Source of the DNA: Arcobacter sp.
GTDB lineage: Bacteria; Campylobacterota; Campylobacteria; Campylobacterales; Arcobacteraceae
Assembly: GCA_003252105.1 (NCBI GenBank)
Contig: QKDL01000066.1
Span: 1 to 45,860 of the forward strand
DNA: 45,860 nucleotides
Direction of reading: 5' to 3'
A model generated the notes under the pieces. That model searched no databases, was not told where the DNA came from, and saw only the letters and a list, made by a program, of their open reading frames with translations. Below, piece after piece: positions 32,995-41,160 of this stretch. The position numbers and the translations under genes are program-made. Each line of letters starts with the position of its first letter. Position 1 is the first letter of the stretch.

Positions 32995-33911
32995 TGTATT
33001 TCCTCTCTAACACATCTTATGTGCAGTTTTTCTTTTTTTATTTTTAATTCTGATTTGCCATCTTTATATTTGAAACACCATGCTTTTTCACTATCATCAA
33101 TACTTTTACTACTTGTCCAATAACACTCTTGGCTATCGTTGTTCAAAATATTTGATAGTTTTATTGTTTCATCTTTTGTTGGCAATCTCCAATTGTTTTG
33201 ATTGTCTTTTTTTAATACTTCACAATAATGATTTGCTTTTTCGAAGTTTGCTTTTAAAATCAAAGTGGATTTATCATCTTGCCAGACCAATTTTTTTTCA
33301 ATCTTTTTTATTTCTTCTGGCTGTTTAGTTTCATCCTCTTTTTCTATTTTTTCAGGCTCTTCTTCAAGCACTTTTTTAAACATCATTGAACTATTTTCAA
33401 AAAAGATACTGTTCTCTTTTTTAGGTATGATTCTAAACTCATTTTTACTATCTCTTAGAATAGTAACCTCTTCTTGTTTTTCATTTTTTTCATCTTTTAT
33501 TATTGCAATTGGTTCAAAAAACTTGATATAAATTTCCATATCAAAGCTCTCTTTTTCTATAACTTTACCACTTGTTGTTAAGTAGGTAAGTTCTAGATAA
33601 CCTTTCGCATATAAATCTGTTTCTTGTTTTAAATATAGTTTTCTTTGTAAAAATCTTGAAGTTTTATTGCCTATCCATTCTCCATCAAAAGAGAATAGTT
33701 TTTCTGGTTTCTTTTTAGTTTCTTCAGTTTTTGGTAAATCTTCAACTACCTCTTTTTTAATTTCTACTTCTTCATTTTTTATTGTTTCTATTTTTTTATC
33801 TTGTGGTATACCTTCTTTTTCAATACTTAAATCTTTATTTACATTATCCATCTTTGAAGCACAACCACCAAACATCAATATAAAAAAAACTATACTCAAA
33901 CTTCTAAACAT
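32991..33911 (-). CDS. Lipoprotein with DUF1566 (Lcl_C) C-terminal domain
   Basis: A 306-residue protein. The lipobox FGGC puts the lipidated Cys at residue 17. A long low-complexity Lys/Glu linker follows, then a beta-rich section, then another charged stretch. The C-terminal DUF1566-like domain has LVWQD, NWRLPTKDET, YWTSS and a final RCVR. DUF1566 (Lcl) domains occur in surface or adhesin-related lipoproteins and are thought to bind carbohydrate or extracellular partners. It starts with AAGGAT before ATG. The stop overlaps the ompA-like start (ATGA), so both are likely one unit. Confidence 0.85.
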   Translation of the reverse strand: MFRSLSIVFFILMFGGCASKMDNVNKDLSIEKEGIPQDKKIETIKNEEVEIKKEVVEDLPKTEETKKKPEKLFSFDGEWIGNKTSRFLQRKLYLKQETDLYAKGYLELTYLTTSGKVIEKESFDMEIYIKFFEPIAIIKDEKNEKQEEVTILRDSKNEFRIIPKKENSIFFENSSMMFKKVLEEEPEKIEKEDETKQPEEIKKIEKKLVWQDDKSTLILKANFEKANHYCEVLKKDNQNNWRLPTKDETIKLSNILNNDSQECYWTSSKSIDDSEKAWCFKYKDGKSELKIKKEKLHIRCVREEIQ

Positions 33912-33930
33912 CTTTAATCCTTATCATCTA

Positions 33931-34028
33931 TATACAAATCAAGTTTGTATAACTTAAACTAAATTTTAAATAATTATTTTACCTATATTCTCCTTTCTAC
34001 AATCAGAAACAAATATTAAATTGTTTCT
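33931..34028. promoter_or_regulatory. Two inverted repeats upstream of the lipoprotein gene
   Basis: TATACAAA-TCAAG-TTTGTATA (33931-33951) has 8-bp perfect arms, and AGAAACAA-N8-TTGTTTCT (34005-34028) likewise. The first lies 20 bp before the lipoprotein start, in the presumed 5' leader; the second is about where promoter-proximal operators lie. They differ in sequence and may bind different factors, or the first may form an RNA hairpin. Confidence 0.45.
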
Positions 34029-34031
34029 AAT

Positions 34032-34058
34032 CGTTATATTTCGTTATATTTCGTTATT
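34032..34058. repeat. 10-bp phased direct repeats, distal cluster
   Basis: CGTTATATTT at 34032 and 34042 and CGTTATTG at 34052 follow each other at exactly 10-bp spacing. The motif recurs at 34134-34153. The array lies between the divergent lipoprotein and kinase genes and so may serve both. Confidence 0.6.
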
Positions 34059-34133
34059 GATGTAATTATAACATGAATAAAACTTACAAGAAGCTTAAAA
34101 ATTGATGATTTTTATCTATTTTTTGTTAAATTT

Positions 34134-34153
34134 CGTTAGATTACGTTATAATA
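34134..34153 (+). promoter_or_regulatory. 10-bp repeats overlapping the kinase-gene -10 box
   Basis: CGTTAGATTA (34134) and CGTTATAATA (34144) repeat the distal motif at 10-bp spacing. The second contains TATAAT at 34148-34153, a likely -10 box for the kinase gene 21 bp downstream. Binding here should block RNA polymerase, pointing to repression or autoregulation, plausibly by the ribbon-helix-helix regulator of the same operon. Confidence 0.5.
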
Positions 34154-34173
34154 AACACTTAAAAGGGGAAATT

Positions 34174-35466
34174 TTGAAGATAAATTCTATATTTAAATCG
34201 ATCACAATATTTATATTAATATTGATAATTTTTAGTACAGTGATAATCTATCTTTCATCTAAAATGATAGAAGATACCTTGGATTCAAACGCTAAGCAAA
34301 GAGTAGAGTATACAATAGATACTTTAGCCCCAATGGTAAAAACCTCATTAGAGTTTAGTTTGGAAAGTTTTTTAACTGATAATCTAAATGAGATAATAGA
34401 AACAAATAAACATATTTTAAAAATTATAATAAGAGATCAAGATGGAAGCATAATCGCTCAATCTGAAAATAGTATTGATTTGGTAAATAAAAAATTTGTA
34501 TCTAAACAGATAAATTTTTCAGATACAAAAAAAGGTTTTATTGAAGCATACCCTTCACAAATACAAAAAGGGGACTCATTTGAATTATATAAAGATAGAC
34601 TTTTTGAGTTGGTTCTTTCTGTACCATTTTTGATAGTCATTGCAGTATTTTTATATAGTTTGATTATTGTTTTACACAATAAAGAGAAAGAAAAAGCGTA
34701 TGATGAGTTAAAGATGAAAATGGATGAGGAGATAAAAAACCATCAGAAAAAAACAAATATGCTTTTCCATCAAAGTAGACTTGCTCAAATGGGGGAGATG
34801 TTATCAAATATTGCTCACCAGTGGAGACAACCACTAAATACTATATCTTTAGTTATACAAAATCTAAAAATATCATTTGCTATGAATAATCTAAATAAAA
34901 ACGATTTTGAAAATTCAATGGAAAAGATAGAAAACTCTTTGCAATATATGTCAAGAACAATCACGACTTTTAGAGACTTTTATAATACAAATACAAAGCA
35001 AGAGGTTTTTATGATAAAAGATGTACTTGATGAAACAATCTCAATAATGGGAAGTAGCCTAAATAGTTCAAAAATAGATTTAGTTGTTGATACAAAAATA
35101 GATGATAAAGTGCTTGGTTATAAAAATGAACTAACCCAAGTGATTGTTAATATATTAGCAAATGCAAAAGAGATATTTGAAAAAAGAAATACTGCAAATG
35201 CTTCTATTAATATAAAAACTTCAAAACCTTCAGAAGATATAATTCTAATCTCAATAGAAGACAATGCAGGGGGAATAAAAGAGGAGATAATAGATAAAAT
35301 ATTTGACCCATATTTTACAACAAAACATAAAGACCAAGGGACTGGTTTAGGACTTTATATGTCTCAGATTATAATAAAAGAGAAATTCAATGGTAAATTA
35401 AAAGCACTAAATATAAAAGATGGTGCAAGGTTTGATATAGAACTAAATATAAATAAAGATAAATAA
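34174..35466 (+). CDS. Sensor histidine kinase with short periplasmic domain
   Basis: Start taken as TTG at 34174 with AAGGGGA just upstream; the ATG at 34102 has no ribosome site and would put the promoter repeats inside the gene. This gives 430 aa. Two membrane helices (about 8-28 and 146-167) border a roughly 115-residue periplasmic domain. The HisKA part has NIAHQWRQPLN with H215, followed by the ATPase motifs NILANAKEIFEK, IEDNAGGI, DPYFTTKHKDQGTGLGL. The same HQWRQPL class appears in the 901-aa kinase. It is followed 10 bp later by its regulator gene. Confidence 0.93.
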   Translation: MKINSIFKSITIFILILIIFSTVIIYLSSKMIEDTLDSNAKQRVEYTIDTLAPMVKTSLEFSLESFLTDNLNEIIETNKHILKIIIRDQDGSIIAQSENSIDLVNKKFVSKQINFSDTKKGFIEAYPSQIQKGDSFELYKDRLFELVLSVPFLIVIAVFLYSLIIVLHNKEKEKAYDELKMKMDEEIKNHQKKTNMLFHQSRLAQMGEMLSNIAHQWRQPLNTISLVIQNLKISFAMNNLNKNDFENSMEKIENSLQYMSRTITTFRDFYNTNTKQEVFMIKDVLDETISIMGSSLNSSKIDLVVDTKIDDKVLGYKNELTQVIVNILANAKEIFEKRNTANASINIKTSKPSEDIILISIEDNAGGIKEEIIDKIFDPYFTTKHKDQGTGLGLYMSQIIIKEKFNGKLKALNIKDGARFDIELNINKDK

Positions 35467-35476
35467 AAGGGGAATT

Positions 35477-36016
35477 ATGGAAGATTTAATAAAACTAGCA
35501 GAAGAGACAAAAAAATTAACAGCAATGATTGTAGAGGATAGGGAAGAGGATAATCAACTTATGCAATCATTTTTTAAAAATATTTTCAAATCAATATACA
35601 GTGCTACAAATGGAAAAGATGGTTTAGCTTTATATCTTGATAAAAAGCCTGATGTTGTAATTACTGATTTGATTATGCCAGAGATGGATGGTATAGAAAT
35701 GTGTGAGGAGATAAGGAAAGTCAAGCCTGAACAAATTATTGTAGTGGTTTCAGCATCTGATGATATAGAAAAGGTTAGTAAAACGATAGCTTTAAATATC
35801 ACAAGTTTTATTTATAAACCAATTGAAACTCATAAATTAATCGATTCTATCTCTAATGTTGTTGCAAAAGTTAAAAAAAATAAAACAATAGAAACGAAAT
35901 CATTTACAGTAACAGTACCTATGGATATGTATGAAAGAATTGAAGATGAAGCAAAAGAGGAGAGAATCTCAAAAAATGGGATTATTATAAGAGCATTAAA
36001 AAAATATTATGAGTAA
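35477..36016 (+). CDS. Response regulator with ribbon-helix-helix output domain
   Basis: A 179-residue regulator. The receiver (about 13-130) has E20-D21, phospho-acceptor D64 (VVITDLIMPEMDG), Ser in VVSAS and K114 (FIYKP). The C-terminal 39 residues (141-179) read as a ribbon-helix-helix: strand KSFTVTVPMDMYERI, helix EDEAKEERIS, turn KN, helix GIIIRALKKYYE. This is the MetJ/Arc/CopG-like DNA-binding fold, unusual as a response-regulator output. It lies 10 bp after its kinase gene with an AAAGGGG ribosome site. RHH proteins bind tandem half sites about 8-12 bp apart; such repeats precede this operon. Confidence 0.85.
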   Translation: MEDLIKLAEETKKLTAMIVEDREEDNQLMQSFFKNIFKSIYSATNGKDGLALYLDKKPDVVITDLIMPEMDGIEMCEEIRKVKPEQIIVVVSASDDIEKVSKTIALNITSFIYKPIETHKLIDSISNVVAKVKKNKTIETKSFTVTVPMDMYERIEDEAKEERISKNGIIIRALKKYYE

Positions 36017-36094
36017 CATTAGAAATTTATACAAGCCGTTACTTACTAATTTTTTATTACAATATATTATTTTAAAGTTATTAGTTAGGTAATC

Positions 36095-38800
36095 ATGAAA
36101 TATTTATTTAAAACAATATTGATTTTTTTTATTTTACTCACTTCATGTTTATCAAATAATTTAAAAGAAGATGCTACTTTCTCTTATAAAAAAGACTTAA
36201 ATTTAACTAAACAAGAGATTCAATGGCTAGAAAACAAAGAGTTTATTAGTGTAGGAAATTTAAGTAGCTTTGCCCCTTTTAATTTTGTCGATAGTAATAC
36301 TCCTACTGGATATTCTGTAGAGTATATGAAAATTGTTGGTAAGATTTTAAATAAAGAGATTAGATTTGTAAATGATACTTGGGCAAAGCAAGTAACTATG
36401 TTAAAAGCTGGAGAGTTAGATATTATTCCTCACCTAGCTATTAATGAAGAAAGAAAAAAATATCTTGATTTTACAAATTTTGAACATATAGTTTATCCTA
36501 TTGGTTTTGCTGTAAAAAAAAGTGAAATAATAGAATCAATGGAAGACTTAAAAGATAAAAAAATTGCAGTTGTAAAACAAACTTTTTTACATACTTATTT
36601 TAAAAAAAATTTTCCTTCTCAACCTTTATATTTAGCAGATAATACAGAAGATGCATTATGGGCTTTATTAAATGATAAAGCTAATGTATTAGTTGGAAAT
36701 ATACCATCTCTTAATTATTATATAAATAAAAACTGGATAGTAAATCTTAAGATAATAAACATAAAAGATAGTGGCTTAACCGATAAGATATCATTGCCTA
36801 TGGGGATAACCAAAGGTAATAATATTTTAAAATCTATTTTGGAAAAAGTAAATTTATATATCCCTTTAGATACAAAAAAGAACTTAAAAATTGAATGGTT
36901 AATAGAAACGAGAGTGGATGAAGAAAAAAGTTTATTAACACAAAAAGAAAAAGAATTTATAAAAAAACATAAAAAAATAAAGTTTTTAGTCAGAGCATCT
37001 AGACCACCATTTGAGTTTGATGAAAATGGATTAGCTAGAGGTATAGCTGTTGATTATATAAAGTTGATTTGCCAAAAGATGGGTATAGAAGCTGAATTTA
37101 TCATAAAGAAGCAATCTTTGAAAGATACTTTAGAAGAGCTTCCTAAACAGGAAAAAGAGTATGATACGATACTTTTTTTAGTAAAAAATCAAGATAGAGC
37201 AAATAAAGTTGAATTTGGTATACCTTTTTTATCCTATCCTATGATGATTATTACTAATGTAGATGGTTCTTATATAGGTAAAACTTCAGATTTAAATGGT
37301 AAAAAGGTAGCTTTAGAACAAGGGTATTTATCAAATATTTGGATAAAAAGAGATTATCCTGATATAAAAATTGTTTCTGTTAAAACAACAATAGATGCTT
37401 TAAATATGGTTGATAAAAATGAGGTTGACGCATATATAGGTAATATGGCAGTTGCAAATTATATGTCTGTAAATGGAGGTTTGAAAAATATTAAAATATC
37501 TGCTCCATCTGATTATGGAAGTATTGATTACTCTTTTGTTGCGCCTAAAAATTTAAAAGAGTTAGTTACTATTTTGAGTAAGGGTTACTTAAATATTACT
37601 CCATCTGAACATAATCTTATTCAGCAAAAATGGTTTTCTGTTCAAACTGTAGAAAAAATTGATTATAGTTTGGTATGGAAAATTGTTTTTGGTGCAATTT
37701 TGATTATTGGATGGATTTTATGGTGGAATAAAAAAATACAAAATAGTAAAAAAGAGTTTCAAACTATCTTTGAAACATCACAAGATGCAATTGCAATTAT
37801 TGATTTAGATACAAAATTTTTAAATTTTAATGATGCTTATATGGAATTAACAGGATTAAGTAAAAGTGAATTATTAAAAAGGACTTGTCTTGAGTTAACA
37901 ATGCCAGAGCATAAACAAGTAGTTAAAGAAGCTGTAAAAAGTACGATAAAAAAAGGTTTTTTTAAAAATCTTGAAGAAAAATATAATATAAATGGTAAAG
38001 AGGTTGATGTAAGTATAAATATTTCATTACTTCCTGATAAAAAAAGATTATTGATGATGGCAAGAGATATTAGTGTTTTAAAAGTGATAGAACAACAAAA
38101 TAAAATGGCAAGTTTAGGAGAGATGTTAGCTAATATTGCTCATCAATGGAGACAACCTCTATCAATTATTTCAACCAGTGCAACAGGCCTTAAACTAAAA
38201 GAGGAATTGGGAATATTAGAGGATGATGCTATTAAAGATTCTTGTGATGTTATAAATGAAAATGCACAATTTTTATCAAATACAATTGAAGACTTTAGAA
38301 ACTTTTTATCCAATAAAAGGGTTCATAAATATTTTAACTTAAAAGAGAATATTTTTTATTTTAAAAAGTTGATTGATAGTTCATTGATACAAAATGAAAT
38401 AGAGTTTATTTGGGATATTGAAGAAGATGTTTTTTTAAATGGTTATCCTAATGAACTTATACAATGTTATATGAATATATTTAATAATTCTAAATATGCT
38501 TATACACAAAATCAAATAGAAACAAAACTTTTTTTTATTTTTATAAGAAAAAAAGATACATATGTTGAGATTGTGTTTAGAGATAATGCAGGGGGAATAA
38601 GAGAAGATATCTTGGAAAGAATTTTTGAACCATATTTTACAACAAAACACAAGACTATGGGAACTGGATTAGGTTTGCATATGACTTATAAATTAATAGT
38701 TGAAGGTATGAATGGTCAAATAAGTACAAATAATGTTCAGTACGAATATAATAAACAACAGCAAAAAGGTGCAGAATTTATTATAAAAATACCTATTTAA
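36095..38800 (+). CDS. BvgS-like sensor kinase with two solute-binding domains
   Basis: A 901-residue inner-membrane kinase. The N-terminus has a signal or lipobox-like sequence (LLTSC). Two type-3 periplasmic binding domains follow (about 50-265, starting FISVGNLSSFAPFNF; about 290-515, starting IKFLVRASRPPFEF), then a membrane helix (527-548), a PAS domain (about 555-665), and a HisKA segment LGEMLANIAHQWRQPLSII with H683. The ATPase domain at 790-901 has FNNSKYAY, RDNAGGIRE, EPYFTTKHKTMGTGLGL. Unlike BvgS it lacks receiver and HPt domains, so an external regulator is needed. The stop overlaps that of the converging tpsB gene. Confidence 0.93.
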   Translation: MKYLFKTILIFFILLTSCLSNNLKEDATFSYKKDLNLTKQEIQWLENKEFISVGNLSSFAPFNFVDSNTPTGYSVEYMKIVGKILNKEIRFVNDTWAKQVTMLKAGELDIIPHLAINEERKKYLDFTNFEHIVYPIGFAVKKSEIIESMEDLKDKKIAVVKQTFLHTYFKKNFPSQPLYLADNTEDALWALLNDKANVLVGNIPSLNYYINKNWIVNLKIINIKDSGLTDKISLPMGITKGNNILKSILEKVNLYIPLDTKKNLKIEWLIETRVDEEKSLLTQKEKEFIKKHKKIKFLVRASRPPFEFDENGLARGIAVDYIKLICQKMGIEAEFIIKKQSLKDTLEELPKQEKEYDTILFLVKNQDRANKVEFGIPFLSYPMMIITNVDGSYIGKTSDLNGKKVALEQGYLSNIWIKRDYPDIKIVSVKTTIDALNMVDKNEVDAYIGNMAVANYMSVNGGLKNIKISAPSDYGSIDYSFVAPKNLKELVTILSKGYLNITPSEHNLIQQKWFSVQTVEKIDYSLVWKIVFGAILIIGWILWWNKKIQNSKKEFQTIFETSQDAIAIIDLDTKFLNFNDAYMELTGLSKSELLKRTCLELTMPEHKQVVKEAVKSTIKKGFFKNLEEKYNINGKEVDVSINISLLPDKKRLLMMARDISVLKVIEQQNKMASLGEMLANIAHQWRQPLSIISTSATGLKLKEELGILEDDAIKDSCDVINENAQFLSNTIEDFRNFLSNKRVHKYFNLKENIFYFKKLIDSSLIQNEIEFIWDIEEDVFLNGYPNELIQCYMNIFNNSKYAYTQNQIETKLFFIFIRKKDTYVEIVFRDNAGGIREDILERIFEPYFTTKHKTMGTGLGLHMTYKLIVEGMNGQISTNNVQYEYNKQQQKGAEFIIKIPI

Positions 38801-41160
38801 AATGGGTAATATAACTGCATTAAAAATTTGTTTTTACTAGTTGAAAATTCTGATTCACTTAGTGGACTGCTATCACTTCCAAATCCATGAGCAAAACTAG
38901 CTTTAAAATATAGGTCTGAATAATTCATATTATAACCAAGCCCTACAGCATTTAGTGTTCTAGTATTCTCTTCATCATTAAATACTTTGTTGTTTTTCCA
39001 AACTTTTGCATGTTCTACAAATATAGAAGCATCGTGAAATATCGAATATAGTTTAGGTAATCTATACTTTAATTCTAAAGAGGTAAAGTATCCATCGTCT
39101 CCATTTAGTTCAGAATCTTCATAAGCTCTAACTCCGCTACTTCCTGTTGCAATAAAATCTTCTGAAGCATCTAAGTTTTTATTTAAACTTTTTTGACCTT
39201 TTAATGTTGCTAAAAGTGAGTATTTATCTGAAAAAGCAATATTATAATTTATATCTGCATTAAGTTTCGAGAAAAAACCTTCAGAGTCTAAAAATTGGTC
39301 ATTTTCTTTAGCTAAATCACTAACTAGTCTTAGGTTTCCAGCTGTTAGTGAAGTTGACATATATACGTTTGAAGGGAAAGTTGTATTTAAAATTCTTTGT
39401 TCACTTAATGATAATTCTAAAAGGTGTAACTCTTTATCACTTAATTGCGTAGAGTTAGTGATACCATTATCACTTTTTACCTTTTTAAATTTATATTCTC
39501 CATGTAAATTTGTATTATTGAAATTACTTGAAACAAGTGGATAATCTAAAAATAATCCAATACTACTAGAATCTCCCAAACTTTCATAGTTTGGAATATT
39601 TTCTAATTCATATTTATTTATATAAAAACTTGCTCCTCCACTAAGACCACTAGTTCCTATATTTCTACTATATTTTGTAGCAAATCTTTTTGATTTAGCA
39701 CTACTTGATAAAGAACCATTTAAAGCTAAAGTATCTCCACTATTTGTTAGATTGTTGACTGTTGTACCTAAAGATAAGTTATATTCACCTTCATATCTAC
39801 TACCATAGTTATCTAGTGCCACATATGAGTTATTTTTATTTGAATCTTCAATTGTTACTATAAAATCAACTTTACCTTTTTCTTTTGAAGGAGTTAGTTT
39901 TGTATCAATAACTTTTATCCCTGAAAAGACATTTAATTTATTTACTCTTTCATTAATATCTTTTGTATTTACAACTACATTTGCAGTCTCTTTATTTAAA
40001 AACTTAGATACTTTATCTGAATCAATTTTTGATTTGTTATTTACAATAAATTGTCCAAGTTTTCCTTCTGCAATTGTAATTTCAACTTTATTATTTTCCA
40101 TTTTTTGTTTTGCAATATATGCTTTAGAAAGGAAATAGCCTTTGTCTTGATAATATTTAGTGATTTTTTCAGATAATTCAATAAGTTTTTTTAATGTTAA
40201 ATTTAAGTTTATATATGGTTCAGAGATTTTTTCTAACTCTTCTGTTTTAACTGCACTATTACCTTTGTATTTAAAACCTTCTACATAAATAGTTTTTTCT
40301 CTTTTTTTTATCTCTTCATTTAATTGTGATAAATCTTTTTTTGTATCAGCTGATAATTGATGGATTTGTTTATCAATTGTTTCAAAGAGAAAAGCAGGAT
40401 TATTTAAATCTTTTAAGAGTATAGATTCTTCATCTTCTATAGGTTCTTTTTTGATTTCTTGTACTTTTTTAGGTTCTTGTTTTACTAAAACTTCTTCTTG
40501 TAGAGGTTTTGTTTCAACAATCTCTTCTTTAATCTCTTTTTGTTGAACCTCTTTAACCTTTTCTATAGGTTTTGTTTTGGGTTTTTCTACTTTTTGTTCT
40601 TTTAGTAATCTTTGGTTTACATCAACATAAAATATATTTTTATCATACTCTTGTAGTTTTCTAAAATCTTTTTTTTCATTTACTTTTGGAATATTTACAA
40701 TATATATTTTTTTCCAACCATTTTGTTCTTGTATATAGATATCGTACTGTTTATATTTATCAATAAAACTATCAACTGAACTATCAGTTTTAAGAGATGC
40801 AACTTTAATTGCTGCTAAATTAGGGTTTATTTGCTCTTTTGAAACTAAGTTCTTAAGAAGCTCCTTTTTAGGATTAACAAAAAATATATTTTTATCATAA
40901 TTTTTCAAATCTTCTAAAACATCTTTTTCTTTATTTTTTGGAATATTTACAACATAAAGTTTTTTCCACTCTTTAGTATTTTTTACAAATATATCATAGT
41001 TATTGTATTCGTTTACAAAAAGATTGATTGAATCATCACTTTTAAGTGAGGCAACTTTAATTGCTGCTAAGCTTGGATTGATATTAGTTTTTGAAATTAT
41101 AGAAGCATTGAGTAGGGGGTAGCTAGATAAAGCTAGTAATAAAAATATTTTTTTTGTCAT
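38797..41160 (-). CDS. TpsB two-partner secretion transporter with N-terminal duplication
   Basis: Outer-membrane transporter of the ShlB/FhaC family, 787 residues. After the signal peptide (about 1-20) there are two homologous segments of about 75 residues (about 24-98 and 112-187, each beginning INPxLAAIKVASLK and ending YDKNIFxV), SPOR-like in pattern. A charged linker rich in Lys/Glu/Pro follows. Next come POTRA-type domains (about 295-420, YVEGFKYKGNSAVKTEEL, YYQDKGYFLSKAYIAKQK, EGKLGQ), then a 16-strand-type barrel ending in the terminal Phe of LMQLYYPF. It exports the TpsA encoded upstream; the start overlaps the tpsA stop (TAATG). Confidence 0.94.
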   Translation of the reverse strand: MTKKIFLLLALSSYPLLNASIISKTNINPSLAAIKVASLKSDDSINLFVNEYNNYDIFVKNTKEWKKLYVVNIPKNKEKDVLEDLKNYDKNIFFVNPKKELLKNLVSKEQINPNLAAIKVASLKTDSSVDSFIDKYKQYDIYIQEQNGWKKIYIVNIPKVNEKKDFRKLQEYDKNIFYVDVNQRLLKEQKVEKPKTKPIEKVKEVQQKEIKEEIVETKPLQEEVLVKQEPKKVQEIKKEPIEDEESILLKDLNNPAFLFETIDKQIHQLSADTKKDLSQLNEEIKKREKTIYVEGFKYKGNSAVKTEELEKISEPYINLNLTLKKLIELSEKITKYYQDKGYFLSKAYIAKQKMENNKVEITIAEGKLGQFIVNNKSKIDSDKVSKFLNKETANVVVNTKDINERVNKLNVFSGIKVIDTKLTPSKEKGKVDFIVTIEDSNKNNSYVALDNYGSRYEGEYNLSLGTTVNNLTNSGDTLALNGSLSSSAKSKRFATKYSRNIGTSGLSGGASFYINKYELENIPNYESLGDSSSIGLFLDYPLVSSNFNNTNLHGEYKFKKVKSDNGITNSTQLSDKELHLLELSLSEQRILNTTFPSNVYMSTSLTAGNLRLVSDLAKENDQFLDSEGFFSKLNADINYNIAFSDKYSLLATLKGQKSLNKNLDASEDFIATGSSGVRAYEDSELNGDDGYFTSLELKYRLPKLYSIFHDASIFVEHAKVWKNNKVFNDEENTRTLNAVGLGYNMNYSDLYFKASFAHGFGSDSSPLSESEFSTSKNKFLMQLYYPF

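Noticed and set aside
34102-34173. ATG at 34102 as start of the sensor kinase
   Set aside because: It lacks a ribosome site and would make the promoter repeats coding; the TTG at 34174 follows AAGGGGA and begins just before the first membrane helix.
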